This document shows positions 52,704 to 62,314 of a stretch of 64,000 bases of DNA, piece after piece. Source of the DNA: Chitinophaga rhizophila (GTDB lineage: Bacteria > Bacteroidota > Bacteroidia > Chitinophagales > Chitinophagaceae); NCBI RefSeq assembly GCF_019492185.1, contig NZ_JAICCF010000001.1, forward strand, positions 496,001 to 560,000, read 5' to 3'. A program made the translations under genes and the position numbers. The notes beneath the pieces were generated by a model. It worked only from the letters and a program-made list of their open reading frames with translations, was not told the DNA's origin and made no database searches. Numbering within the stretch: the stretch's first letter is position 1; each line of letters opens with the position of its first letter.

Positions 52704-53663
52704 ATGAAAAGATCAACCGCCCCAATGGTAGTGGCTGTTATGGTGCTTTGCGCCCTGCTTCGGCCTCATTCTCTCTCAGCGCAGACGGACATTGACGCGC
52801 TTATGATGTCAAAGAATGAGTTCTGCATAGGCCCTATGTACAGTTACAGCAGCTGGAAGAACTATTGGGAAGGAACACGGAAAAGAGACAACCAGAACCT
52901 GGGAACTGTCTCCACCAGAATGATTGCCGTAATGGGCAATTATGGCATCACAAAGAAGTTTAACGTATTATTCAACGTACCATACGTTAAAACCAACGCC
53001 TCTGCAGGTACGCTGGAAGGCATGCAGGGATTACAGGACCTCAGCCTGTTCCTGAAATGGAGGCCTATCCAACACATGATAGGCAACGGCAGAATATCTG
53101 TACTTGGCGTTGCGGGTATATCTTTCCCCCTCACCAACTATACGCCTGACTACCTGCCGCTATCCATAGGTCTTCATAGCAAAACGGCTACGGGCAGAAT
53201 AATCGTTGACTATAAGCTGGGAAGCTTCTTTGTCACAGCGTCGGCCACCTACATTCTCCGGGATAATATCCGCATAGACAGGGAGTCCTACTACACAACG
53301 GAAATGCACAATACCCACGAGGTAAGTATGCCGGATGCTGCCAATTATAACTTCCGTACCGGCTTCAGGAACCGGCGGTGGATAGCTGAAGGTGTCGTGA
53401 ATATCTGGAATACACTGGGAGGATTTGACATAACAAGGAATAATATGCCTTTCCCGAGTAATCGTATGAATGCTACTACAACAGGTATTAATATCAAATA
53501 CGTAGTGCCGGCATTACCCCAGCTTTCCTTTGTGGGTGGTGGTAATACCACTATTGCCGGCAGGAATATGGGGCAGGCCAATACGGTCTATGGCTCCCTT
53601 TTCTATATACTGAACTTCTCCCATAAGTCTCTCCATACCGCTCCATCCTCAAAACCTAACTGA
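52704..53663 (+). CDS. Outer-membrane channel-like protein (MetA-pathway phenol family type)
   Basis: The start at 52704 gives 319 residues with a signal peptide ending near L-S-A-Q; an in-frame ATG ten codons upstream is possible. The mature part is an alternating beta-strand pattern ending in an aromatic-containing strand (VYGSLFYILNF), as in the Phenol_MetA_deg-like outer-membrane family. It is 1 bp from the haloperoxidase-like lipoprotein gene, so the two are co-translated. A channel or sensor for the enzyme's substrate is plausible but unproven. Confidence 0.7.
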   Translation: MKRSTAPMVVAVMVLCALLRPHSLSAQTDIDALMMSKNEFCIGPMYSYSSWKNYWEGTRKRDNQNLGTVSTRMIAVMGNYGITKKFNVLFNVPYVKTNASAGTLEGMQGLQDLSLFLKWRPIQHMIGNGRISVLGVAGISFPLTNYTPDYLPLSIGLHSKTATGRIIVDYKLGSFFVTASATYILRDNIRIDRESYYTTEMHNTHEVSMPDAANYNFRTGFRNRRWIAEGVVNIWNTLGGFDITRNNMPFPSNRMNATTTGINIKYVVPALPQLSFVGGGNTTIAGRNMGQANTVYGSLFYILNFSHKSLHTAPSSKPN

Positions 53664-53664
53664 T

Positions 53665-55218
53665 ATGAAGAAGATCATTCTTTATCCGCTGATCCTGCTT
53701 ACAACTGCGGCCATCATCATTATTGCCTGTAATAAAGAGATATCGGGAAGGACGGATAATATACCGGCGCTCAACCCTGACAACCAGGACCTGGATGCAG
53801 GTACCTGGAAACCTGTATTGCTGTCCTCACCATCAGAAGTACCCGTCGCAGCTCCCGGAGCTACTACTTCGCCAGACTACATTGCGCAGATCAATGAGAT
53901 TAAGTCCTGGCAGGCAGACCTCACTGGTGAAGAACAGCGGATCGTAAAGTATTGGAGTGCCGGCGCTGTGTTGCGCTGGAATGAAATCATGCGTGAGCTG
54001 GTAGCCAAACATAACTTACCGCCTTATCAGAATGAGGATGGTACCTACCCTGCTCCCAATCCTAACAATCCGCTTGCATACCCGCTGTTCCCATTTGCCA
54101 ATCCGCCTTATGCGGCCAGGGCATACGCTTATGTGGCAGCTGCCCAGTATGATGCCTTGGTGGCTACCTGGTATTACAAGACGTTGTACAACAGGGCAGC
54201 ACCTTATCATGTAGACAGCAGTCTAAAGCTACTGGTGCCGGCATCCACGCTACCTTCTTATCCGTCGGAAGATGCCGCGCTGGCAGGTGCAGCGGCAGAG
54301 ATGATGAAGCTGCTGTTTCCTGGTGACCAGGAGTTTATTCAGCAGAAGGCGGAAGAACAAAAGCGTGCCCGCATCATTGCCGGGGCCAACGTCCGCAGTG
54401 ATATTGAAGCAGGGGAAGCGCTGGGAAAGGCAATAGCGCAGAAATTTGTAGCCAGGGCCCGTGGTGACAGAGCCGGTGCTGCAGCAGGTAACCCTGCCAT
54501 CTGGAAACAAATGGAAGACGCCTGTATTGCTAAAGGAGAGATACCATGGAAAAGTCTTGAAACGCCTAAGCGGCCGCCAATGCTACCCTTATTTGGTAAG
54601 GTAAAGCCTTTCCTGTTTGACTCGCTGACAGTCATCGCGCTGCGCCCTGGTCCACCACCTTCTACCTCCGGGGAGGAAATGAAGGCAGAGACCCAGGAAG
54701 TATTTACCCAGACGTCAGGGGCAAGCCGGGAAGATATCCGTATCATACATTTCTGGTCTGACGGCGCTGGTACCTATACGCCTACCGGCCACTGGATGTC
54801 TATTGCCTGTGAGGACTTTCTCAGGAAAGACTTCAGTGAAGTACGCTGGGCAAGGAATATTGCTTTGCTGGCAATGGCCGAAATGGACGCTGCTATTGTA
54901 TGCTGGGATACCAAGTATCATTACTTCAACCCCCGCCCCTGCCAGATGAATCCTAATATCAGGTCGCTGACCGGTGTACCGAACTTCCCTTCTTATATAT
55001 CCGGACATTCCACCTTCAGTGGCGCAGCTGCCAAGATTCTCGGACATATCATTCCTGAGAGGGCCGCTGCCTATGATGCCATGGCGGAGGAAGCAGCCAG
55101 ATCCAGATTCCTTGGAGGACTTCACTACAACAAAAGCGACTGTGGGGTCGGGCTGGTCGTAGGCAGGAATGTAGGTAATTATGCCATACAACGAGCGAAG
55201 ACAGACGGTGCAGAATAG
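53665..55218 (+). CDS. Vanadium-dependent haloperoxidase/PAP2-like lipoprotein
   Basis: A 517-residue lipoprotein (signal helix 5-20, Cys near 22 in IIACNK). The three vanadate/phosphate-binding motifs are intact: KYHYFNPRP (Lys417, Arg424), S-G-H-S (His448) and the third motif S-R-F-L-G-G-L-H with His487. This is the bacterial VHPO/acid-phosphatase superfamily. Whether it oxidises halides or hydrolyses phosphate esters cannot be decided from motifs alone; the spacing K-x6-RP and the long N-terminal helical domain favour the haloperoxidase group. It is probably outer-membrane or periplasm-anchored and co-transcribed with the barrel protein. Confidence 0.88.
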   Translation: MKKIILYPLILLTTAAIIIIACNKEISGRTDNIPALNPDNQDLDAGTWKPVLLSSPSEVPVAAPGATTSPDYIAQINEIKSWQADLTGEEQRIVKYWSAGAVLRWNEIMRELVAKHNLPPYQNEDGTYPAPNPNNPLAYPLFPFANPPYAARAYAYVAAAQYDALVATWYYKTLYNRAAPYHVDSSLKLLVPASTLPSYPSEDAALAGAAAEMMKLLFPGDQEFIQQKAEEQKRARIIAGANVRSDIEAGEALGKAIAQKFVARARGDRAGAAAGNPAIWKQMEDACIAKGEIPWKSLETPKRPPMLPLFGKVKPFLFDSLTVIALRPGPPPSTSGEEMKAETQEVFTQTSGASREDIRIIHFWSDGAGTYTPTGHWMSIACEDFLRKDFSEVRWARNIALLAMAEMDAAIVCWDTKYHYFNPRPCQMNPNIRSLTGVPNFPSYISGHSTFSGAAAKILGHIIPERAAAYDAMAEEAARSRFLGGLHYNKSDCGVGLVVGRNVGNYAIQRAKTDGAE

Positions 55219-55250
55219 CGGCCGTTTCATCATACAGCAAGTGATCAACT

Positions 55251-58200
55251 TTATTCATCACCGCGGATGGGCAGTGTTATACAAAACAGTGCCCCCGCTC
55301 CTTTCTGGCTCGCTACAGTAATCCCGCCGCCATGCCTGCGCAGGATCATAGCGCTGATATATAAGCTGAGCCCCAGGCCGGAGATACTTCCCACATCTTC
55401 ATCCCGGAAGAAACGTTCAAATATCTTTTGCTGTTCCCTTTCATCAAGGCCGACACCGAAATCCTGTACACAGATAGTCACACTGCCGTCGGTCAGGCCG
55501 GATGTTACAATAATCTGCTCTGTCCCTGGCGCATACTTGATTGCATTAGCGATCAGATTGATAACCACCTGCCGGATGCGCTCCTGGTCAGCATGTATGA
55601 TAGTATTGGCTTTTAACATTGGTACTATCTGCTGACTACCCGCGATGCCCTGCTGTATATCCACTACTTCCATTATTAGCTCATCTATCGGGAAGTCTGT
55701 TTTGTGCAGCTTCAGTTTCCCTTCGGTGATCTGGGTGGCGTCCAGCAGGGTAAAAATAAGAGAGATAAGCCGGTCTACCTGTCTGTCCAGTTTCTTCATC
55801 AGCGATACATTCTGTGTATCGCCACGCTCTTCCAATATCTCCTGTAACAGCTGTGTATAGGCTTTCATACTCGTTACCGGCGTACGCAGTTCATGACTGG
55901 CAATGCTGATAAACTCATCTTTCTGTTCCTGAATCCGTTTGCGTGGCGTAATGTCATACATGACCCCAACCATACGCGCAGCATGTCCATGTTCATCACG
56001 GGTTACCGCCCGTCCGAAACCACTCATCCACCGGATATGATCATTGTCTGCCCGCCTGATCCTGAACTCCATATTAAATTGACTTTCGCCATTTACTACA
56101 TTTTGCAGGGCCTCGCTTACTTTGTCTACATCTTCTGTATGAATAAAGCGGGTAAAGAAGTCCAGGCTCTTTTCTTTGCCGTCGGGCATAAGTCCCAGTA
56201 TATGAAAATGCTGTTCATTCCACACAACACTATCGGTTTCCGTGTTCCAGTCCCATGCAGCCATTTCAGCAGAGGCTAGTGCAATACGATAACGTTCTTC
56301 CGAAAGGCGCAACATTTCGTCACCTTCTTTCTGTCTGGTCATATCGCGGGCTACTTTAACATAGCCGGCAATAGTACCTTGGTGATAGATGGGCCTCATT
56401 ACTCCACTCATGTAAAAACGCCTGCCGTCTTTCCGCATATGCCAGCGTTCATCGGGGGCTCTACCTTCATCGCGGGCCATGACCATCTCCTGTTCCGGCG
56501 CTCCTGCTGCGCGGTCTTCCGGGGTAAAAATGATATCTGCGCTCCTGCCTTGCATTTCCTGCTCAGTATACTCAAAAATGCGCTCTGCGCCACTACTCCA
56601 GCTCTGGACAATACGGTTCAGGTCCATACTGATAATGGCATAATCGACTGCACTTTCAGTAGTAACACGTAGCCGTTCTTCACTACGGGTAAGATGATCC
56701 TGCAGGTTTTTAAGTTCTTCAATATCTGTAGCAGAGCCAAACCAGTGCAACATTTCACCTGCATGGTTCTTCAAGGGCACGTTACGAACGATGAACCAGC
56801 GGTATACGCCATCATGGCGTCTCAGCCGAAATTCTGTATCAAATATTTCTCCTGCCGCAAATGACATATTCCAGCGTTCAATGGCCTGGGTAGCATCATC
56901 CGGATGTACAATAGCCTGCCAACCGGGGCCAATAGCATCTTCTTCCGAAAGGCCGGAGTAATCAAACCAGCGTTTGTTGAAATAGATAGCCTGCCCCGCC
57001 ACATCGTTCGCCCAGAGTATATGTGGTATCGTATCGGCCAGCGTACGGGTACGGGCTTCGCTTGCGCGTAGTGCATGCTCCGTCCTTTTGCGGTCTTCGA
57101 TATCGTGAAAGAATACAGAAATGCCTCCACTGGAGGAAGGAAATATCCCTACACTGATCCATCGGTGCAGAAAAGGGGACACTACTTCATAATGTACTGA
57201 TTCACGGGTTTCCATTACCTGCAGCTGCATACGCCATGATTCGCTGTTGGCAGCCTGGGGAAAAGCTGCCAGGAATGGCTTACCCAATATAGCTGACCGC
57301 TGTACGCCCCAGGCTTCTTCCGCTTTATTGTTAACATAGGTGAAGCAATAGTCTTTATCCAGTGCATAGAAGAAATCGCCTATACTTTCGAGTATCTCTG
57401 ACAGGTGCGTATGTGCCTGCATCAAAGCTTGCTCAGCATGTTTACGTCCGGTGAGGTCTTGCATTATCTTCACAAAGCCGACAGGGTTGCCATTGTCATC
57501 ACGGAGGGGATGGGTAATACCTGATCCCCAGAAGCGGGATTTGTCCCGGCGCAGGTGCCAGCGTTCATTTTCTGCTCTTCCAACAGTTAATGCCAGCGCT
57601 GCTTCCTTTTCCGGATCACCTTTCAGGCGATCTTCCGGTACGAACAGTTCATCTCCTGACCTGCCGATCATCTCCTCGTCAGCATAACCGAATACATTCT
57701 GAGCCCCGCTGTTCCAGCTATTTACCTTACGGTCGGGGTCCAGGGTTAGAATGGCATAATCTGCCGCGCTTTCGATAATCAGCTTTCTCCACTCCTCCGC
57801 ATTTCTCAGGGCTCTTTCCACCTTCTTACTGGCGGTGATATCTACAAAGGAAATAACAACACCGAGAATGCGGTCCTGATCGGTACGATAAGGGGTGATC
57901 CGGGTAAGAAAGGTCCCGCCATCCGAAGTCTCCATCTCCTGTTCAACGCTGTGGAGCGTCAAAAGTACCTTCTCTGCAATGGCGACCAGGTTATCTTTGA
58001 TTAACCGGCTGGTGATATCGGACAATGGCCGGGTCAGATCAGCAGGAATCAGATTGAATATATTACCGGCAGCAGGTGTAAAGAGCACCAGCTGAAAGTT
58101 ACGGTCAAGTATGATAGTACCAATATCAGTAGAGTTGATAATGTTACGCAGGTTGTTGCTTGTCATGCTCGATTCCTCAACCTTGATCTTGAGCTCATGG

Positions 58201-60308
58201 TTGACAGCCCTGAGTTCTTCATTAATGCTCTGCAACTCTTCTTTACCTGACTCCATTTCATCAGAGGCCGCGCGCAGTTCCTCATACATGGCCTGGAGCT
58301 CTTCATTACCTGACTTCAGTTCTTCGATAGCCAGTTCATGTTTTTCATTTACTGCGCGCAACTGGGCCTTGAGTACAACTATTTCCTCATCGAGGCGTCT
58401 GGCAGGTTCATCACTGGCAACGACGTGTGTTACTTCGTACTTTTGATCAGTAACTGCTTCAAATATCACCAGCAGAAAGTCCCCCGCAGCAGGATCATAT
58501 AATTCAGGCGCTGGCCTTACATGAATATTAAGCGTTTCAGCCTGATCGGCGACATACATTTTCAGACCAGAAGCAGTAGCAGCGACTTTGTGCCTGGAGG
58601 CTGTATACAGTGCAGTGCGCAGATCGGCCCTTAGTTCTTCAGGAACAAGTTTCAGCAGTTTACGCGTAGGCTCGCCTCCAGCTACTCTCAGGTATTTCCC
58701 TGCATGTTCGCTGCTATGAACGATATCATATGCATCATTAACAATCAGTGACGGTGGCGCGTATAGTTCAAGCAGCCTCAGATGCAGCGGACCAAAAGAC
58801 GGCTGTTCAGGACGGGCGCGCAGCCTTGTTTTCTGCTGTGGCGTCGGTAGTTCCTTAATAACAGGGCGTTGGGATATGACAACCTTTTTGGGTAATGAGC
58901 GACGGGTTTGCCATATATGCAGCTCCCTGCTATAGTTATCATATAGTTCACTGGCACCATCCACACTTTCGGCAGTACCCAGTAACAGGAAGCCTCCAGG
59001 ATTTAACGCAAAATGGAAGGACTGCACTACTCTTTCCTGCGTTGACCGGTTCAGGTAGATCAGCACGTTACGGCAGCTGATAAGGTCGATGTGAGAAAAA
59101 GGGGGATCTTTCAGGAAATTATGACTGGCAAAAAGGATCATTTCCCGCAGTTCAGAACGCACCCGGTAGCCGTCTTTCTCGCTGATGAAGTGGCGGCCCA
59201 GCAGATCCGGAGGTATGTCTGCAGCATCATTGATAGTATAAAAACCTTCTCTGGCAGCGAGGATGGCCCGTTCGTCTATGTCGGTAGCAAAGAGCTGTAT
59301 CTTAGGTGGATTAGGAATATCTGCCGTCAGATCGGCACAGAGCATGGCGATGCTGTAAGCTTCTTCACCTGTAGCACAGCCGGCAATCCAGATGCGTATT
59401 CCGTCACCATGGGCTTTGCCATCCAGGATCTTTGGTAAAATGATGGTCTTCAGCTCTTCAAATATCCTTTTATCCCTGAAAAAGTTGGTGACAGAGATCA
59501 GTAGGTCTTTCAGCAAAGCATTGGATTCATCAGGATGCTGGCGAAGAAACGTGGCATAAGCCGGCAAGTCGGGTAGTCCGTGAAGAGGGAGTCTACGACC
59601 AATACGGCGCAGCAGCGTTTGCTCTTTATATTCGGTAAAATCATACCCGGTATGCAAACGTAGTTCGGTTAAAATTGAGCGGAGCACCTGTTCATCCAGA
59701 TGTACTTGCTCGTCAGCATTATCATCGATATGTAGAATACTGCTGGCTTTGCGATAGTTGATAATTTTTGCCGGGATCTCGCGCGCATACAATATTTCGT
59801 CTACCATACCGGTAGCGATCGCATGCCGGGGCATTTCGTTGAAGTTCGCTTCCCCGGGATGCTGTACAAAGACAGCGCCTCCCCTTTCCTTCACACGCTT
59901 CAATCCCATGGAGCCATTCGCCCCAAGTCCTGACAATAGTATACATACAGAGCGGCCATCATAGGCATTTGCGAGGGAGCGCAGAAAAACATCTACTGGC
60001 GCGCGCTGCGTAGCTATATCAGCATTGTCAGTAACCGTCAGGTATCCGTCAGTAATTTCCACGTTCTTATCTGACGGGATCACGTAAACCACATCCGGCC
60101 GGATAGCCGTCCTATGTGTAACCTGCATTACCGGCATTGCTGTCAAACGCTGCAAGACAGCTGCAAGTGGGCTATTATGACCGGGAGAACTATGTAGTAG
60201 GACAATATACGCGATACCAGCATTGACCGGTGTAACTTGAAAGAAAGCCTCCAGCGCCTCAATACCGCCTTCAGCTGCACCGATGCCAGCAACAAGAAAA
60301 TTATTCAT
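55251..60308 (-). CDS. CheB-CheR-multi-PAS hybrid sensor histidine kinase
   Basis: A 1685-residue cytosolic sensor with no membrane helix. The N-terminal CheB methylesterase-like domain (about 1-190) has GIGAAEGG where active enzymes have G-A-S-T/A-G-G, so the nucleophilic Ser is Ala12. LLHSS keeps His39, and LSGLGANG has Asn131 where the catalytic Asp is expected. The CheR domain (about 205-480) looks intact (SVTNFFRD, CATGEEAYS, CRNVLIYL). A long coiled coil (about 645-735) precedes about six PAS/PAC units (745-1440). HisKA follows with ISIASHELRTPV (phospho-acceptor His), then a HATPase domain (N-box NLIANAIKY, G-box GLGLSLYIS). There is no receiver domain. The likely partner is an orphan response regulator. 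Confidence 0.95.
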   Translation of the reverse strand: MNNFLVAGIGAAEGGIEALEAFFQVTPVNAGIAYIVLLHSSPGHNSPLAAVLQRLTAMPVMQVTHRTAIRPDVVYVIPSDKNVEITDGYLTVTDNADIATQRAPVDVFLRSLANAYDGRSVCILLSGLGANGSMGLKRVKERGGAVFVQHPGEANFNEMPRHAIATGMVDEILYAREIPAKIINYRKASSILHIDDNADEQVHLDEQVLRSILTELRLHTGYDFTEYKEQTLLRRIGRRLPLHGLPDLPAYATFLRQHPDESNALLKDLLISVTNFFRDKRIFEELKTIILPKILDGKAHGDGIRIWIAGCATGEEAYSIAMLCADLTADIPNPPKIQLFATDIDERAILAAREGFYTINDAADIPPDLLGRHFISEKDGYRVRSELREMILFASHNFLKDPPFSHIDLISCRNVLIYLNRSTQERVVQSFHFALNPGGFLLLGTAESVDGASELYDNYSRELHIWQTRRSLPKKVVISQRPVIKELPTPQQKTRLRARPEQPSFGPLHLRLLELYAPPSLIVNDAYDIVHSSEHAGKYLRVAGGEPTRKLLKLVPEELRADLRTALYTASRHKVAATASGLKMYVADQAETLNIHVRPAPELYDPAAGDFLLVIFEAVTDQKYEVTHVVASDEPARRLDEEIVVLKAQLRAVNEKHELAIEELKSGNEELQAMYEELRAASDEMESGKEELQSINEELRAVNHELKIKVEESSMTSNNLRNIINSTDIGTIILDRNFQLVLFTPAAGNIFNLIPADLTRPLSDITSRLIKDNLVAIAEKVLLTLHSVEQEMETSDGGTFLTRITPYRTDQDRILGVVISFVDITASKKVERALRNAEEWRKLIIESAADYAILTLDPDRKVNSWNSGAQNVFGYADEEMIGRSGDELFVPEDRLKGDPEKEAALALTVGRAENERWHLRRDKSRFWGSGITHPLRDDNGNPVGFVKIMQDLTGRKHAEQALMQAHTHLSEILESIGDFFYALDKDYCFTYVNNKAEEAWGVQRSAILGKPFLAAFPQAANSESWRMQLQVMETRESVHYEVVSPFLHRWISVGIFPSSSGGISVFFHDIEDRKRTEHALRASEARTRTLADTIPHILWANDVAGQAIYFNKRWFDYSGLSEEDAIGPGWQAIVHPDDATQAIERWNMSFAAGEIFDTEFRLRRHDGVYRWFIVRNVPLKNHAGEMLHWFGSATDIEELKNLQDHLTRSEERLRVTTESAVDYAIISMDLNRIVQSWSSGAERIFEYTEQEMQGRSADIIFTPEDRAAGAPEQEMVMARDEGRAPDERWHMRKDGRRFYMSGVMRPIYHQGTIAGYVKVARDMTRQKEGDEMLRLSEERYRIALASAEMAAWDWNTETDSVVWNEQHFHILGLMPDGKEKSLDFFTRFIHTEDVDKVSEALQNVVNGESQFNMEFRIRRADNDHIRWMSGFGRAVTRDEHGHAARMVGVMYDITPRKRIQEQKDEFISIASHELRTPVTSMKAYTQLLQEILEERGDTQNVSLMKKLDRQVDRLISLIFTLLDATQITEGKLKLHKTDFPIDELIMEVVDIQQGIAGSQQIVPMLKANTIIHADQERIRQVVINLIANAIKYAPGTEQIIVTSGLTDGSVTICVQDFGVGLDEREQQKIFERFFRDEDVGSISGLGLSLYISAMILRRHGGGITVASQKGAGALFCITLPIRGDE

Positions 60309-60730
60309 TTTAAATACTTATATATGATGACACCTCCCCTGCATCAGCAGAGAGTTCGCTCCTGTAGCATTTACGTGCAGCGCCTGGAATGAGGAGATGG
60401 TATGTCCTTGGAGTTTATCGCTAAAAGTATGCCCGCGATAAAAATGCAGGCAGGTATGGTGATCAGCAGCAGGCTGCTTGACAAAGTTCAGAGCATGGAC
60501 AAATGAAACGAATGTTTACTGCGGACGTTGATACCCTCCCCGGGCATGAAGGTACAGGTGAGGTGTGGATACGCCCAAAAAGCAAACCTTACACATTTCC
60601 CGGTACTGATATTTCTGGGCGGCTGGCGGGGATATACAGGTTGGATGTAGTGGAAAAAAAGGGATCGGGTATTTCAACTTCCTTCTGTTATACCAGGGCT
60701 TGTGTTTCATATGATGGCATCACCATAAGG

Positions 60731-60783
60731 TCATATAGAGGTCACTTGAATATCCCTGGGATATTCGAGTGACCTCTATGTGA
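60731..60783. repeat. 26-bp-arm inverted repeat (long hairpin)
   Basis: TCATATAGAGGTCACTTGAA... (60731-60756) and its reverse complement (60758-60783) are separated by one base. Two mismatches are both G-U compatible in RNA transcribed from the plus strand, so the stem is effectively uninterrupted. There is no adjacent T-run. Confidence 0.8.
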
Positions 60784-60829
60784 CGATAAAGTAATGGTTT
60801 AATATAAATACCACAGCAGTATCATACCC

Positions 60830-60837
60830 TAACTTTG
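60830..60837 (+). promoter_or_regulatory. -7 element of the DUF6266-like gene
   Basis: TAACTTTG, 27 bp before ATG 60865. It excludes the in-frame TTG at 60835, which lies inside the element. Confidence 0.5.
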
Positions 60838-60864
60838 AGTTTGCACACTTCAAAATTGACGCTT

Positions 60865-61404
60865 ATGGCTATTGTAAAGGATAATATACTCCTCCAGCTT
60901 GTGCGGGGTTCTCTTGGTAGATTAGTCACCATTTACGAACGCAACGGACAGATTATTATGGCGAAGAAACGGGGTCCGTCGGGTAAGAAGGCTACCGCCA
61001 GGCAGCTGGAAGCCCGTTATAAGATGCGGATTGCGGCGGCATACGCGTTAAAGCTGCTGGCAGATCCGGCATTAAAAGCCTATTACGCCTCGCTGGCAGG
61101 GCCAGGTCAGAACGCATATAATATGGCTGTAAAGGACGCTTATCATTCCCCTGAAATTCAGCAGATCAGGTTGGAAGATCAGGAGGTGGTTGTGACAGCG
61201 AAGGATCAGTTCCGCGTTGCGGAGGTGAGGGTGCAGGTAGTAGATGCGGAAGGAAGTATTACGGAGCGCGGTCAGGCAGTACTTGCCAGAAATGGCGTAG
61301 ACTGGCATTACCGGCCTACATTGCTGCCTGCGGGAGGCAGGGTGATAGTTGTTGCGGTGGATCTACCGGGTAAGGAGACGGTGAGAGAGCTGTTATTACT
61401 ATAG
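60865..61404 (+). CDS. DUF6266-like protein
   Basis: The start at 60865 (MAIVKDNILLQL) gives 179 residues. The N-terminal third (G-S-L-G-R-L-V-T-I-Y-E-R-N-G-Q ... A-T-A-R-Q-L-E-A-R-Y-K-M) resembles the Bacteroidota family DUF6266, whose members begin with a short glycine-rich strand and a basic helix. The C-terminal half is beta-rich. There is no signal peptide or membrane helix. The function is unknown; the Lys/Arg-rich front could bind nucleic acid. It has its own candidate promoter and lies just after the long hairpin. Confidence 0.6.
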   Translation: MAIVKDNILLQLVRGSLGRLVTIYERNGQIIMAKKRGPSGKKATARQLEARYKMRIAAAYALKLLADPALKAYYASLAGPGQNAYNMAVKDAYHSPEIQQIRLEDQEVVVTAKDQFRVAEVRVQVVDAEGSITERGQAVLARNGVDWHYRPTLLPAGGRVIVVAVDLPGKETVRELLLL

Positions 61405-62314
61405 TCAATGACGACAGTTTGCTGTAAGGGGCTATTGTGAGTGAGGTAGTATGGATATATTAGTTATGGCCACTGTGGATGACTCCCTGGCAGCGCAGCA
61501 TGCAGCAGTAGCAGCAGCATCCATAGGATCTGGTTTTTACCCAGCATCTGGCATGAGGCCGCGAATAGTTCAAGGTTTGGACTAAGTGCCTGGTCCAGGG
61601 TTAGGGAGTTGACTGCATTATATCTGGATGTTTTATTACCCAGCACCTGGCATAAGGCCGCGAATAATTCAAGGTTTGGGCTAAGTGCGTGGTCCAGGGT
61701 CGCGGAGTTGATTGCATTATATCTGGATGTCTTATTACCCAGCACCTGGCATAAGGCCGCGAATAATTCAAGGTTTGGGCTAAGCGCCTGGTCCAGGGTT
61801 AGGGAGTTGACTGCATTATACTGCAGCGGATTGAAATATCTTATTTGCCTGGTGGATAAAAATGTCAAGTGAAGGAATAGACGACCATTAGCGTACAATA
61901 GACAACGCGTCGATGAACGGAGCGTCGCTTTTACCTTTGCTCAGGGAACAAAAGCTTGTTACCAACTAATCTTCAAACTTATAAGTCAAACAATATTCAA
62001 AACTGCAGTCTATTTATAAGCAGATGTGGAGAACTAAGAGCGTCGCCAGGCAATACCTGACTGTTGTATAAGTCCGGGATTGCTTCATTTTGGATTAATG
62101 CTACTTAGATAGAATGCCGGGTAAAATTTGTACAAGCGCCAAACCTTCTTCGTAGTCCTGTTCATTTATTCATTTGTTCCGCTCCACCAGGTCGCGGTGC
62201 ATATAACCAGCAAGTGCAACAGGACAACGGAAGCCTTACGTTCCTAATTTTAGAAAGTAAATGGTAAATTGACAAAGAGTGTAGTTTGCATCATTCCTTT
62301 TCATAGTGGGCAAT
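61405..62314. other. Intergenic stretch containing the 99-bp tandem repeat
   Basis: Apart from the tandem repeat at 61540-61833, nothing is recognised. The repeat keeps open frames on both strands (minus 61464-61898 and plus 61609-61872) because 99 is divisible by three, so an open frame is not evidence of coding here. Confidence 0.5.
61540..61833. repeat. 99-bp tandem repeat, about three copies
   Basis: Units start at 61540, 61639 and 61738, each opening CCCAGCA-CTGGCAT-AGGCCGCG and differing by only a few substitutions. On the minus strand each unit encodes 33 residues including LSPNLELFAA. The last unit is slightly short. Neither frame has a recognisable family, so a non-coding minisatellite is as likely as a repeat protein. 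Confidence 0.85.

Larger units (their letters stand above)
60309..60864. other. Intergenic stretch with a long hairpin
   Basis: No convincing gene. An 89-codon plus-strand frame at 60503-60772 has no family resemblance, and its 3' end runs into the hairpin at 60731-60783. A -7 element lies at 60830. Confidence 0.45.

Noticed and set aside
60503..60772. 89-codon plus-strand frame before the long hairpin
   Set aside because: No recognisable domain or signal, and its end lies inside the inverted repeat; not enough to call a gene.
61540..61833. CRISPR array
   Set aside because: The units are contiguous 99-bp near-copies without short conserved repeats separated by unique spacers, and there are no cas genes.
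61464..61898. 144-codon minus-strand frame over the tandem repeat as a confident gene
   Set aside because: Both strands stay open because the period is 99 bp; differences between units include amino-acid changes in both frames, so coding is undecided.
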